Source: Cyanobacteria bacterium FACHB-471 (GTDB lineage: Bacteria > Cyanobacteriota > Cyanobacteriia > Elainellales > Elainellaceae). Taken from it: a stretch of 64,000 nt of DNA. The notes beneath the pieces were generated by a model that was given only the letters and a program-made list of their open reading frames with translations, ran no database searches and had not been told where the DNA came from. The stretch spans positions 310,001 to 374,000 of the forward strand of contig JACJOC010000049.1 in the NCBI GenBank assembly GCA_014695345.1, written 5' to 3'. Of this stretch, positions 35,681-44,274 are shown one piece after another. A program made the position numbers and the translations under genes. Each line of letters begins with the position of its first letter. Positions within the stretch are counted from its first letter, which is position 1.

Positions 35681-35694
35681 GATGGGTATTGGGC

Positions 35695-37107
35695 CTACGA
35701 ATTTTGCTCAGTATAAGACTTACGAATTCTCTGTTGTGTACGTTGGGTCATTTCTTGCAGAGCAGGTGAGATTTCGGGAGTGACAGAGAGAGGGTGTTCA
35801 ACTTGGCGGATGGGAGCGGGAAGGCTATTGACAGAGTTAAGAGTGCGTTGAGCAATACGAAGCAGTTCCCCTTGGGGGGCGATCGCCTCCAATTCTTCAA
35901 CGGGCTGCACCCTTTGACCTTGTTTCATCACCAGTTGCAGCAGCGGTTGTTCGCCATCGGCAGCAGGTTCGGTGGCTAGAGCGAGGCGATCGCCCTCAAA
36001 TTCTTGTTCTGCTCCTGACTTGAAGCGACGGAAAATTTGCTTGCGTCCAGGATAGGTGAATTTGCCGCTTGATTCTTTCATTACGGGGATTCCATCGATC
36101 TCGACCAGTTTGTAAACGCCATTGGCAGGTGCGCCCGTAACTAATTTGGTGCCCAAGCCGTAACCGTCGATGTTGGCTCCTGCTTTTTTCAGACGCAAAA
36201 TTTCGTATTCGTCCAGGTCACCACTAGCGAAGATGGGGACATTAGGGAGGAGCGATCGCACCCGTTGCGACAATTCCACCAGATCGCCAGAATCTAGCCG
36301 CACACCGCTTAGCTCGATTTCTCCCGCCTTGACCCGTTCCGCTAATCGGCTTGCTGCAGCAACAGAGTCATAGGTATCAATCAACAGCGGCGCACCTGGG
36401 AAATAACGGTGAAATGCGGTGAAAGCCTGATCTTCACTCCCTTGAATTGCCGTTAGCGCCATGACTAACGAGTGTGCCATTGTGCCGCTGGGTCGACGAC
36501 CGAGTTTTAGGGCAGCCAACACATTAGAGGTTGAATTCAAACCTGCTGCTAAAGCTGCCCGTGCTGCCCAAAGGGAAGCCTGGGGGCTAAAGGCGCGGCG
36601 CGTGCCAAACTCCAGCAGCGTTGCTTCCGGGCCTGCCACATCTCGCAGTCGAGCCGCCCGCGTTGCAACCAAGCTCTGGTAGTTCAACACATTGAGCACG
36701 TAAGTCTCGACAATCTGCGCTTGCCAAAGCGGAGCCTCAACCCGCAGCAGTGGCTCATTGGCAAACGCAGCCGTTCCTTCAGGCACAGCCCATACGTCTC
36801 CAGTGAATTGGGCCGTTGCTAGCAGTGACCAAAACTCGGCGGGCGCGTTAGCAAAAATTCCGGTAGCTTGCAATGCGGCAATCTGAGCAGGAGTAAAGCG
36901 TAATTGCTCTAGATATTCCAATACCTGAGCTAACCCCATCGCAATTAGATAGCCAAAATTTTGAGGCAAATGCCGCACAAACATCTCAAAGCTTGCCTGT
37001 CGTTGGTCTAAGCCTTCACCAACATAGCAAGCTGCCATCGTCAACTGGTAAAGGTCGGTCAAGAGGCTATAGTCCTCCTGATTCAGGTTAAGGGTTTCGT
37101 CTTGCAT
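35695..37107 (-). CDS. pncB: Nicotinate phosphoribosyltransferase
   Basis: 470 residues from ATG 37107; an in-frame start at 37191 adds 28 residues of no family similarity. It converts nicotinate and PRPP to nicotinate mononucleotide, the entry of the Preiss-Handler salvage route. Conserved blocks: 'DYSLLTDLYQLTMAACYVGEG', 'FGTRRAFSP', 'GTMAHSLVMA', 'LIDTYDSV', 'VRLDSGDLVELS' and 'ASGDLDEYEI'. First gene of the operon with nadD and nrtR. A TATAAT-like -10 occurs on the minus strand at 37191-37196, but its -35 is weak. Confidence 0.94.
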   Translation of the reverse strand: MQDETLNLNQEDYSLLTDLYQLTMAACYVGEGLDQRQASFEMFVRHLPQNFGYLIAMGLAQVLEYLEQLRFTPAQIAALQATGIFANAPAEFWSLLATAQFTGDVWAVPEGTAAFANEPLLRVEAPLWQAQIVETYVLNVLNYQSLVATRAARLRDVAGPEATLLEFGTRRAFSPQASLWAARAALAAGLNSTSNVLAALKLGRRPSGTMAHSLVMALTAIQGSEDQAFTAFHRYFPGAPLLIDTYDSVAAASRLAERVKAGEIELSGVRLDSGDLVELSQRVRSLLPNVPIFASGDLDEYEILRLKKAGANIDGYGLGTKLVTGAPANGVYKLVEIDGIPVMKESSGKFTYPGRKQIFRRFKSGAEQEFEGDRLALATEPAADGEQPLLQLVMKQGQRVQPVEELEAIAPQGELLRIAQRTLNSVNSLPAPIRQVEHPLSVTPEISPALQEMTQRTQQRIRKSYTEQNS

Positions 37108-37394
37108 AGGGTTTTGGACTAAACCAGTTTGTGTGCGTGGATGAACCTTAGCCGTAAATTGGTGGCGATCGCCATCAGCAGGTTCTCTCAATTATAGTTA
37201 TTCTTACCAAAAATGCATCTGAAAGATTTGATAAAGCCGCTTTACATTACTTTATCAAATTCAACGAGAATACGTAAAAGCTAGAAATTTCAGAGGCTTT
37301 AACTGTGAAGCGTTCCTTGCAATGATCCCATTTGTATTAAATACAACTAAAATGCAACTAATTTTAGTTGAGCAAGTAGAAGTAGGGGTAGGGT

Positions 37395-37721
37395 GTGAAC
37401 CTTAAAAGAGAGGGTTGAAGCACAAGGCATTAGCATCTCTGTCATGGACAACGAAACTGAGGTCGGACGAGCATACATCTACTGGATGTACAACGATTTG
37501 CACAACCAGCCGTTTGCTCTGATGGAAGATGTATATGGGGATGAATCTTACCGATGTAAAGGAGTCGGTCCAAACCTGGTTAAGCAAGTGATTGGGCTAG
37601 CCAAGGAAGCAAACTGCTATAAGCTCATCGCAACAAGTCGCATCTCTAGACCACAAGTTCACGAATTGTATAAGCACTAGGGTTTACTCAGCATGAAGTT
37701 GAGTTTCGTATGGAGTTCTAA
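37395..37721 (+). pseudogene. GNAT acetyltransferase pseudogene
   Basis: The main fragment (37444-37680) encodes a GNAT core: 'YIYWMYNDLHNQPFALMEDV', 'KGVGPNLVKQVIGLAKEA' and 'YKLIATSRISRP'. It stops with TAG right after 'VHELYKH'. A +1 frame from 37677 continues exactly with 'LGFTQHEVEFRMEF' and a stop at 37719-37721, the normal family C-terminus, so one base (C) has been lost near 37676. Upstream, the frame extends back in 'ERVEAQGISISV' without a start codon, and a second indel near 37410 would join the GTG at 37395. The Gly-rich acetyl-CoA loop has Lys-Gly instead of Gln-Gly/Arg-Gly. Confidence 0.75.
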
Positions 37722-37863
37722 CGCGTTGCTGCAGGATAGGCGATCGCCAAAATTCCCTTCCTGATTAGTTGCCGATCGCAGCCTCATTTCTCACAAACTT
37801 GTAGGTTGGTCGAAGTGAATCGTCAACGATACATTGAAGCTACCCAAATTGTATGTGTTGCGC

Positions 37864-38163
37864 TTACTTACCTTCGGATTGCTTCCAATGCTGCATTTCT
37901 TCGTCAATGAAATGATTCACTAAATCCTGGTACATTTTTTCGATCGCATCAGCATTTAATCCTTCTTCCTCTGCCCAAACCCGACGTTGCTGTAACATAT
38001 CTTGCAAGCGTTTGGGTGCTCTGACGGCAGTTTCACTTGTCTTGAAGCGAGAAGCAGCTTTGACGTAAGCAAAACGCTGACCGAGCAGCCCAACAACTTG
38101 ACGGTCTAACCGATCGATTTCGGCTCGAATGTCCGTCATATTTTTACATTGTTCAGGAGTCAT
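37864..38163 (-). CDS. Chorismate mutase / isochorismate pyruvate lyase, PchB-like
   Basis: 99 residues, AroQ-type all-helical fold. The start 'MTPEQCKNMTDIRAEIDRLD' and 'QRFAYVKAASRFKTSE' closely follow PchB, the isochorismate pyruvate lyase of salicylate synthesis, which is also a weak chorismate mutase. Conserved positively charged residues lie in the first helix (R13) and in 'KAASRFK'. The reaction here is either chorismate to prephenate or isochorismate to salicylate; the PchB-like first helix favours the second. No isochorismate synthase or siderophore gene is in the window. Divergent to the ABC-class ATPase gene 59 bases away. Confidence 0.85.
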   Translation of the reverse strand: MTPEQCKNMTDIRAEIDRLDRQVVGLLGQRFAYVKAASRFKTSETAVRAPKRLQDMLQQRRVWAEEEGLNADAIEKMYQDLVNHFIDEEMQHWKQSEGK

Positions 38164-38222
38164 ATTGAAAAACTACTAATGAAGTACGGTCCAACACAAT
38201 TTCCTCTTCATTCTGGGCTGCA

Positions 38223-39968
38223 ATGGATTCTCAGCGGTTATATCAACAGTTACTTCAGCTCGACCAGCGAAGCTACAAAGCATACAAGCAGATTGCCGGA
38301 GTCTATCAGTTTGCTGGCTTTCAGTTAAGTATTGATTATGTACAGGGCGATCCGTTTGCGTCACCGAGTCGGCTACGAGTGCAGATTCCGCAAACGGGTT
38401 CTCAGGAAACTGATTCAGGGATTCAATCTTTTCCAGAAGAACTCTACCGTTCCCATAGCCGTGAAGTTGCACTGCGAGATTATCTGACGCGCCAGTTTGC
38501 TCAGGTTGCAGCGGAGGTGAGAGGACGACGGGGTAGCGGCAATAGTGGTTTGATTGCGATCGCCCCCACCAGCCAACAAGTTCTAGAGCGCACTTCGGTT
38601 TTAATCACGTCCAAACAGCTTGAAGCGCGTTTCGTTGTTGGGCTTCCGGCACGGGGCAGAACGATTTTAGGCAAACAGGCAGCAGAGCTATTGTGTGAAG
38701 ATCTGCCGTTGATTGTCGATCGCGCTTTAAACTACGCTCAGCTCAATTTCGCTGAGCTTCGCCATCATGTTGAGACGGTGGAAGATGCAGACTGGCTCAG
38801 ACAAAAGCTTGCAGAGCGAGGACTGGTAGCGTTTGTTGCGAATGGAGCAATTTTGCCACGCCAAAGTGGAGTGGACGATCGCCCCCTTACCCAAAATGCG
38901 CTGCCCTTTGAATCACCTGCGTCGCTGCAAGTTAGCTTTCAGCGTCCCAACCAGGGTGAAATTAGCGGTATGGGAATTCCATCTGGGATCACGCTGATTG
39001 TGGGAGGTGGCTATCACGGTAAATCGACACTGTTGAGGGCGATCGCCCTCGGCATTTACAATCACATTCCCGGTGACGGACGGGAGTTTGTAGTAACCGA
39101 TCCAGCCGCAGTCAAAATCCGGGCAGAGGACGGTCGCAGCATTGCTGGGGTGAACATTTCACCATTCATCAATCACTTACCTCAAGGGCGTTCTACAGAA
39201 CAGTTTTCAACTGAGAATGCCAGTGGCAGCACTTCTCAAGCCGCCAACATCATGGAAGCGCTGGAAGCTGGAGCAACCGTGCTGCTGGTGGATGAAGATA
39301 CCTCCGCGACGAATTTTATGATTCGCGATCGCCGAATGCAGGCACTCATTGCCAAATCAAAAGAACCAATTACGCCATTTGTCGATAAAATTCGGCAGCT
39401 TTATCAGGATTACAGCGTCTCTACGATTTTGGTGATGGGAGGCAGTGGTGACTATTTTGACGTAGCCAACACGGTGGTTGCAATGACAGATTTTCAGCCG
39501 CAGGAAGTGACGGCAAAGGCGAAAGCGATCGCCCAACAATACGCTACCGATCGCACCCCAGAAGGCGGCAGTCAATTTGGCGCGATCGCTCAACGCATTC
39601 CTCACTTTAGCCTCCCACAGGAGAGAGGCGATCGCCCTCGCACCAAAGTTCGAGATGTAGATGAACTCGTGTTTGGCGCAGAAGCAATTGACCTGACTGC
39701 GGTTGAGCAAATTGTAGAGGTGAATCAGCTCCGAGCAATCGGGGCAGCTCTCACCTACATTCAACAGCACTATTTAGATGGTCGATATTCGCTCAAAACC
39801 ATTCTGGAATACGTGATGGCTGACTTGCAGTCGGGTAGCCCAGATATTCTTACGGCTTTTCCCCAAGGAGATCTAGCAATGTTTCGCCCTGATGAACTGG
39901 CTGCAGTGCTAAATCGAATGCGATCGCTCAATACTACATCACAACCGAAAGCTCATCCACTAGCTTAA
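38223..39968 (+). CDS. ABC-class ATPase (PF09818/COG3044 type)
   Basis: 581 residues. The N-terminal half is a conserved unique region ('SFPEELYRSHSREVALRDYL', 'RGSGNSGLIAIAPTSQQVLE'). The ABC-type core follows: Walker A 'LIVGGGYHGKSTLLRAIALG', a signature-like segment 'SGSTSQAANIMEALE' and Walker B 'VLLVDEDTSATNFM', with a switch region 'TILVMGGSGDYFDVAN'. This is the large predicted ATPase family without permease partner. It is soluble and has no known role; its neighbours give no clue. The last 35 bases overlap the convergent small gene. Confidence 0.88.
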   Translation: MDSQRLYQQLLQLDQRSYKAYKQIAGVYQFAGFQLSIDYVQGDPFASPSRLRVQIPQTGSQETDSGIQSFPEELYRSHSREVALRDYLTRQFAQVAAEVRGRRGSGNSGLIAIAPTSQQVLERTSVLITSKQLEARFVVGLPARGRTILGKQAAELLCEDLPLIVDRALNYAQLNFAELRHHVETVEDADWLRQKLAERGLVAFVANGAILPRQSGVDDRPLTQNALPFESPASLQVSFQRPNQGEISGMGIPSGITLIVGGGYHGKSTLLRAIALGIYNHIPGDGREFVVTDPAAVKIRAEDGRSIAGVNISPFINHLPQGRSTEQFSTENASGSTSQAANIMEALEAGATVLLVDEDTSATNFMIRDRRMQALIAKSKEPITPFVDKIRQLYQDYSVSTILVMGGSGDYFDVANTVVAMTDFQPQEVTAKAKAIAQQYATDRTPEGGSQFGAIAQRIPHFSLPQERGDRPRTKVRDVDELVFGAEAIDLTAVEQIVEVNQLRAIGAALTYIQQHYLDGRYSLKTILEYVMADLQSGSPDILTAFPQGDLAMFRPDELAAVLNRMRSLNTTSQPKAHPLA

Positions 39969-40152
39969 ATCGCCCGCGACAAACTGCCCGCAGCAGACGA
40001 TCGATCGCAAATCGCTCTTCCTCGCTAATAGACTCATCAAAAATAGCTGCCATTAACCCATAGCGATCCGCCAGCGTAATATTGCCAGACTCAGCGACGT
40101 GAGCGGTGAGATCTGATAGAGCAGTTGGCAGCAGAGAAGGAGCAACAGGCAT
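39934..40152 (-). CDS. Small conserved-looking cyanobacterial protein
   Basis: 72 residues: 'ITLADRYGLMAAIFDESISE' and 'EERFAIDRLLRAVCRGRFKL' form helices that look like a small DNA/protein-binding domain; the family appears widespread in cyanobacteria from memory, without known function. The end lies inside the 3' end of the ATPase gene (35-base overlap, opposite strand). Confidence 0.7.
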   Translation of the reverse strand: MPVAPSLLPTALSDLTAHVAESGNITLADRYGLMAAIFDESISEEERFAIDRLLRAVCRGRFKLVDELSVVM

Positions 40153-40364
40153 GAATGCGGCGAGATAACTCTGTATCTATAAGAATGCCTGATTAGGTAC
40201 AAATCCTCAGTGACTTTTCTGCAAAAAAAATGTGATCGCGATCACATTTTGCGGGAGACAAACGCCAGGTACCAAAATTCGCACTTTTCAAACCTCTTCC
40301 AAATGCTCAAAACTAGTCCTGATAAAGTTGAGGTGCAGCAAGTTTTCAGCAGTAGGATTGCGCT

Positions 40365-41156
40365 ATGCCAACAATGCCGACAATTTTAGCGCTCGATTTT
40401 GACGGGGTCGTTTGTGACGGGTTGATTGAGTACTTTCAAACGGCATGGCGAGCCTACGGCCGAATTTGGTCGCCTGCTGACACCATGCCGCCTCCGGGTT
40501 TAGCTGAACAGTTTTATCGCCTGCGCCCAGTGATTGAAACGGGCTGGGAAATGCCAGTGCTGTTGCGATCGCTCCTCCTCAACACGCCAGAAGACGAGAT
40601 CCTAGAGAATTGGCAGGCGATCGCCCAACGGCAAATCACCGAAGACAATCTCAACCCAAGTGAGATTGCGGACAGCGTCGATCAGGTTCGAGATGAATGG
40701 ATTGCAGTTGACCTGGAAGGCTGGCTGGCGCAACATCGCTTCTACCCGGGCATTACCTCGCTGCTCCAGCGCGTTCTAAAAAGTTCCATTCACCTCGCGA
40801 TTATCACGACGAAAGAAGGCAGATTTGTGCGTCAGCTTCTACAGCAACAGGGAATTGATCTGCCGACCGCTCAAATTTATGGCAAAGAGGTGAAACGACC
40901 AAAGGCTCAGACCTTGCGTACTCTACATCAGCAATTCAGCAGCAACACGGATCAACCCATTTCTATCTGGTTTGTAGAAGATCGGCTGAAAACGCTACAA
41001 ACTATCCAAAATCAGCCAGCTCTGAGCCACGTCAAGCTTTATTTGGCAGATTGGGGTTACAACACCGAAGCCGAACGGGCGATCGCCCATAAAGACACGC
41101 AAATCTCAGTTTTGTCCTTAAAAACGCTAGAAGAGGAATTTTTGGTCACTATGTAA
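40365..41156 (+). CDS. HAD-family hydrolase
   Basis: 263 residues (or 260 from ATG 40374). Motif I is 'LALDFDGVVCDG' with the nucleophile Asp; motif II is in 'LAIITTKEGRFVRQLL' (Thr); motif III Lys in 'YGKEVKRPKAQTLRTL'; motif IV acidic in 'IWFVEDRLKTLQ'. It probably dephosphorylates a small metabolite in the cytosol. The substrate is unknown. The leader region (40153-40364) carries nothing specific. Stands alone. Confidence 0.85.
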   Translation: MPTMPTILALDFDGVVCDGLIEYFQTAWRAYGRIWSPADTMPPPGLAEQFYRLRPVIETGWEMPVLLRSLLLNTPEDEILENWQAIAQRQITEDNLNPSEIADSVDQVRDEWIAVDLEGWLAQHRFYPGITSLLQRVLKSSIHLAIITTKEGRFVRQLLQQQGIDLPTAQIYGKEVKRPKAQTLRTLHQQFSSNTDQPISIWFVEDRLKTLQTIQNQPALSHVKLYLADWGYNTEAERAIAHKDTQISVLSLKTLEEEFLVTM

Positions 41157-41479
41157 GCAACTTTCGCGACTTACACATGCAGACGCTTTGCAGAGCTTTG
41201 CTTCTTGAGCTAGATTATCCCTCAAGCGAAGCAAGCCTCTCAACTCAGAATTTGATCAGAGTCTATGCATTTCTTGTTTTCCATCAAAAATCTTAAATTA
41301 GTATTAAAATGCTTCACATAGTGTTGTGTTTCTAGTGGTGAATTGATTTACAGTCTCAATCCATCTTCACAAACACACGAGCCATGTCTTCATGAAGGTG
41401 CCAGATAGCCGCCTACGTGAGTGCCTCGTCAGATCCTCTCTAGAGCATTCCCTGATCAGTCACTTTTCTGCTGAAGAGT
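41157..41479. other. Intergenic region upstream of receiver protein
   Basis: 323 bases without supported genes. It likely contains the receiver-gene promoter. No tandem repeat, tRNA or clear terminator was seen. Confidence 0.4.
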
Positions 41480-41908
41480 ATGGACCTAGAATTACCTTTT
41501 GCCTCCGGACCTAACTGTGTGGCTAACCGGCCGCTAATCTTGGCTGTTGATGACAATGAAGACAACTTGCTGATGCTGCTGCATGCTCTCGATCTGTTTG
41601 GGTTCTCTAGCATTAGTACGCTAAAGGGGCAAGCCGCTTTGCCGCTGGCTCAGGCTTATCAGCCAGACTTAATCCTGATGGATATTGTCTTGCCAGACCT
41701 CAGTGGGTTAGAGATTATTCGCCAGCTCAAACAGACCGTTGAGACAGCTCACATTCCGATAATTGCGGTTACGGCTCTCGCGAGAGCAGAGGATCGCGAG
41801 AGCATTCTACAAACAGGCTGTGAAGACTATATCTACAAGCCTTACAACCTTGACGAACTGGAGGTTATGCTTCAGCAACATCTAAGTCGTATGCGGTCTG
41901 TTTCTTAA
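41480..41908 (+). CDS. Single-domain response regulator
   Basis: 142 residues, a stand-alone receiver (REC) domain. The acidic pocket is D24/D25 ('LAVDDNEDNLL'), the phosphorylated Asp is D68 in 'PDLILMDIVLPDLSG', and Lys in 'YIYKPYNLDEL' is conserved. It has no output domain, as in CheY-like signal carriers, so it could receive phosphate from an unlinked kinase; the nearest histidine kinase in the window is 15 kb away. It stands upstream of the PAS/GAF sensory genes and overlaps the convergent DUF2294 gene by 44 bases. Confidence 0.9.
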   Translation: MDLELPFASGPNCVANRPLILAVDDNEDNLLMLLHALDLFGFSSISTLKGQAALPLAQAYQPDLILMDIVLPDLSGLEIIRQLKQTVETAHIPIIAVTALARAEDRESILQTGCEDYIYKPYNLDELEVMLQQHLSRMRSVS

Positions 41909-42302
41909 GCTTCGTCTTAGCAGAAGGCTCTCGAACTTGAGGCTCTGCTTCTAGGATTGCGATCATCCCCGTTCGCCCGGTTTCCAACTTGGCATCACTT
42001 AGCAAATCAGCCACACTAACCCCTAGCACCTCTTCAATCAGCTCGGTTAGCTGTGGCTGAAGCGCCTTATCCAGATCAAAGTGAACCTGCTCGGCTAAAG
42101 CTTCTCGACCTGTACTAGACAAAAGTTGCTCAGCCTGAGTAATTGCCTCTTCCAGTACAATCATCAGCTTTTCACCCAAAATGTTGCAGGTGACTTTGTT
42201 GGGACGGTGCCCAAGTTGAGTTCGATACAGCGCTTGAATTCGCTGAGAAAGGGTTCTCTCAAGCTGACCACGAGTCGGATCAGGACTTTGCGAAGACTGC
42301 AT
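41865..42302 (-). CDS. DUF2294 domain protein
   Basis: 145 residues. It carries the DUF2294 core: 'LSQRIQALYRTQLGHRPNKV' near the N-terminus and 'CNILGEKLMIVLEEAITQAE' after it, then 'LTELIEEVLGVSVADLLSDA'. DUF2294 proteins occur in cyanobacteria and Gram-positive bacteria without a known biochemical role. The charged C-terminal tail ('KTKLKKQTAYDLDVAEA') overlaps the receiver gene by 44 bases on the other strand. A leader of 465 bases separates it from the next gene. Confidence 0.8.
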   Translation of the reverse strand: MQSSQSPDPTRGQLERTLSQRIQALYRTQLGHRPNKVTCNILGEKLMIVLEEAITQAEQLLSSTGREALAEQVHFDLDKALQPQLTELIEEVLGVSVADLLSDAKLETGRTGMIAILEAEPQVREPSAKTKLKKQTAYDLDVAEA

Positions 42303-42500
42303 AGACTAAAAATTTTAAGGAGGTGAAAGGATATGAGGGGGTGAAAATTATCTACCCGTAAGTTTAAGAATCTTCAACGTAGCTAATTTTTATTAATATA
42401 CTGCAAAAGGTCATGACCTCAAACATAGACCTCTTAAAATCACTTTTGAGAGAAGTTTTGAGCGATTCACTGCTTCAGACAATGCTTTCGCAAACTCATG

Positions 42501-42525
42501 CTATTCACGAAGTCCTATTCACGAA
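42501..42525. repeat. 11-bp direct repeat with 14-base period
   Basis: CTATTCACGAA occurs at 42501-42511 and again at 42515-42525, separated by GTC. It lies in the 465-base gap between DUF2294 and the acidic secreted protein, upstream of the 17-bp repeats. Confidence 0.7.
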
Positions 42526-42626
42526 TTAGATCAGACTGTTATAGTAAGGCTGCTACCCTGAAATAGATTTCTAGCCGTTATCCTGATTCTTGACTCCTCT
42601 GGGTGTATTAGTAGTTGACTTCATAA

Positions 42627-42677
42627 AGAATTGATTTCCGGAATGAATTGATTTCTGGAGTGAATTGAATTCTGAAA
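42627..42677. repeat. Three degenerate 17-bp tandem repeats
   Basis: AGAATTGATTTCCGGAA (42627), TGAATTGATTTCTGGAG (42644) and TGAATTGAATTCTGAAA (42661) follow each other without gaps. They lie about 90 bases before the acidic secreted-protein gene and look like iteron-type binding sites; a regulatory role is inferred only from the position. Confidence 0.7.
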
Positions 42678-42767
42678 GTTTAGACCGACAACAGTTTGTG
42701 ATGTTTGCTCCATGCTGAATGTCTCTCTAGCATAAGAACGCCGCCTTTTATCTGTTGAATTCAGACT

Positions 42768-43619
42768 ATGCGTGTTTCAACAACTGCGTTTTATACCCTG
42801 GCTGCCCTGATCGCTGGAGATTTGACTCAGCAAGCGATCGCTAAGCCCGTTTCTACTGCGACTCCAGAGCGTCCTGAGGCGAGCGACATTGAAAGTGCCG
42901 CAGAGCTGTCGTTGCCAAGCTCAATTAATGCAGTCACTCCACCCGAACAACTGCAAGCGATCGCCTTTGCCGAAGCCGTCCTCACCCAATATTCAGAGGA
43001 ATATACCCGCGAACTAACGGGAGTCAGCATAGAAGATGCGGCTGTAGCAGTTCCAGCGGACAGTAGCCCTACAGAAGCTGAGTTTGCTGCAATTGAAGTA
43101 CTTGCAACAATGCCAGCCCCCGAAATTATGGGGGTTGAGCATAGTGCACATTACAGTGCATATTACCTGGACAACTCAGCAGAAAGTTTTGAGGTAGACC
43201 CACAAGCCGATTCTCCAGCAGATCTGCTGGTAGAAGATGAAGCATCTTCTACAGAAGAGTTAGCGTTTGATCTGGCTAGCTTCAGCACCTATCAAGAGGC
43301 AGCCGTTGCGCCACCTGAAGCAATCACCACGCCAGAGCGAATGGCAGAGTTCGTCCCGAAAGCGATCGAAGCGATCGCCACGCCGGAATTCTTCATGCCA
43401 GAACGCTCTGAACAGCTATTCAACGATATCGAGGCTCCGGTCAACGTCCTGCTTCCCAGCACACTCTCTTCTGAGAGTACTCAAACCTATGCTCTCAACG
43501 ACTTAGAGGAAGATGAAGACCTCTGGATTCAAGCAATGATTGAGGCTGAGTTCGCTGAGCAAGCACCCTCTGTAGACTGGGTTGCGGTAGATCCAGCGTT
43601 CGAGGTCATGCAAGCGTAG
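42768..43619 (+). CDS. Acidic secreted protein of unknown function
   Basis: 283 residues. The N-terminus ('MRVSTTAFYTLAALIAGD') looks like a weak signal with possible cleavage near 'AIAKP'. The rest is strongly acidic and rich in Ala/Glu/Pro/Ser ('ELSLPSSINAV', 'EDEDLWIQAMIEAEF'), with almost no Lys after the start and no recognised domain. It is probably extracytoplasmic and disordered. A double hairpin with a T-run follows, confirming an isolated transcript. Confidence 0.65.
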   Translation: MRVSTTAFYTLAALIAGDLTQQAIAKPVSTATPERPEASDIESAAELSLPSSINAVTPPEQLQAIAFAEAVLTQYSEEYTRELTGVSIEDAAVAVPADSSPTEAEFAAIEVLATMPAPEIMGVEHSAHYSAYYLDNSAESFEVDPQADSPADLLVEDEASSTEELAFDLASFSTYQEAAVAPPEAITTPERMAEFVPKAIEAIATPEFFMPERSEQLFNDIEAPVNVLLPSTLSSESTQTYALNDLEEDEDLWIQAMIEAEFAEQAPSVDWVAVDPAFEVMQA

Positions 43620-43725
43620 CGATCGCAGACACTCCTACAGCCATTTACTTAGGGTTGGGCTAGTTCTTCAACCCCTTTGCTCCTTCCTAACCTTCGTTAA
43701 AAAGACGGCAGCCCGCCGTCTAGTT

Positions 43726-43750
43726 CCCCTTTTTAAGAGGGGATTTTTTA
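43726..43750 (+). terminator. Terminator of the acidic secreted-protein gene
   Basis: CCCCTTTTTAAGAGGGGATTTTTTA: a short stem followed by six T. It is preceded at 43703-43721 by another stem (AGACGGC / GCCGTCT), forming a tandem pair. Confidence 0.8.
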
Positions 43751-44274
43751 TATCTACAAAAAACAAATGCATCAAAGAGTAAAATTAATTTTTAGTAGAA
43801 GCAAATTCGTATAGTCCACTTAAGTTGCGATTCTATATAGAACGACTTACATAAAGCTCAAAAAAGTTAGGGAATCGCGAAATTCTGCGAATAAGCCAGC
43901 TATTTTGCGATCTTAAGGATAAGCTTGTAAAAACATTCAGCTGATATTTCTCAAATGGCACAGCAGTTAGGGTTTCTTTAAGTAGTTTTCCAAAACCACA
44001 TAATCCAATTCCGTAACAATACGGTTGAGCCAAATCCTCAAGCGCTGATAGAAATACGTAATATGCCGTTGCGCGGTTTCCTGCCACAGGCGCTAACATC
44101 ATAGTTTCGCTGTGTCGAGGTTGCTCCGCGTGACTAGGAGTGCATCGCAGGACAATCCCATTACCCAGTTTATTCAAGCTAGCTTTTAATCAAACAGCTT
44201 TGCAGAATAGGGCAAATTTTTGGGTACGAGCATCAGCATTTTCACGAGTCGTTGAGTAATCCTCGATACATTAT
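43751..44274. other. AT-rich intergenic region before RHH-PAS gene
   Basis: About 520 bases. A minus-strand frame (43833-44177) is present but does not look like a real protein. I see no clear regulatory repeats. The + strand start at 44275 has no obvious ribosome site. Confidence 0.4.

Noticed and set aside
37191-37196. TATAAT-like -10 before pncB
   Set aside because: No fitting -35 at 16-18 bases, so not listed as a promoter.
37402-37587. Minus-strand frame opposite the GNAT pseudogene
   Set aside because: The GNAT reading has clear family motifs, while this frame has none.
43833-44177. Minus-strand frame of 114 codons
   Set aside because: The amino-acid composition is irregular, no family is recognisable and no ribosome-binding site is present; it lies in AT-rich intergenic DNA.
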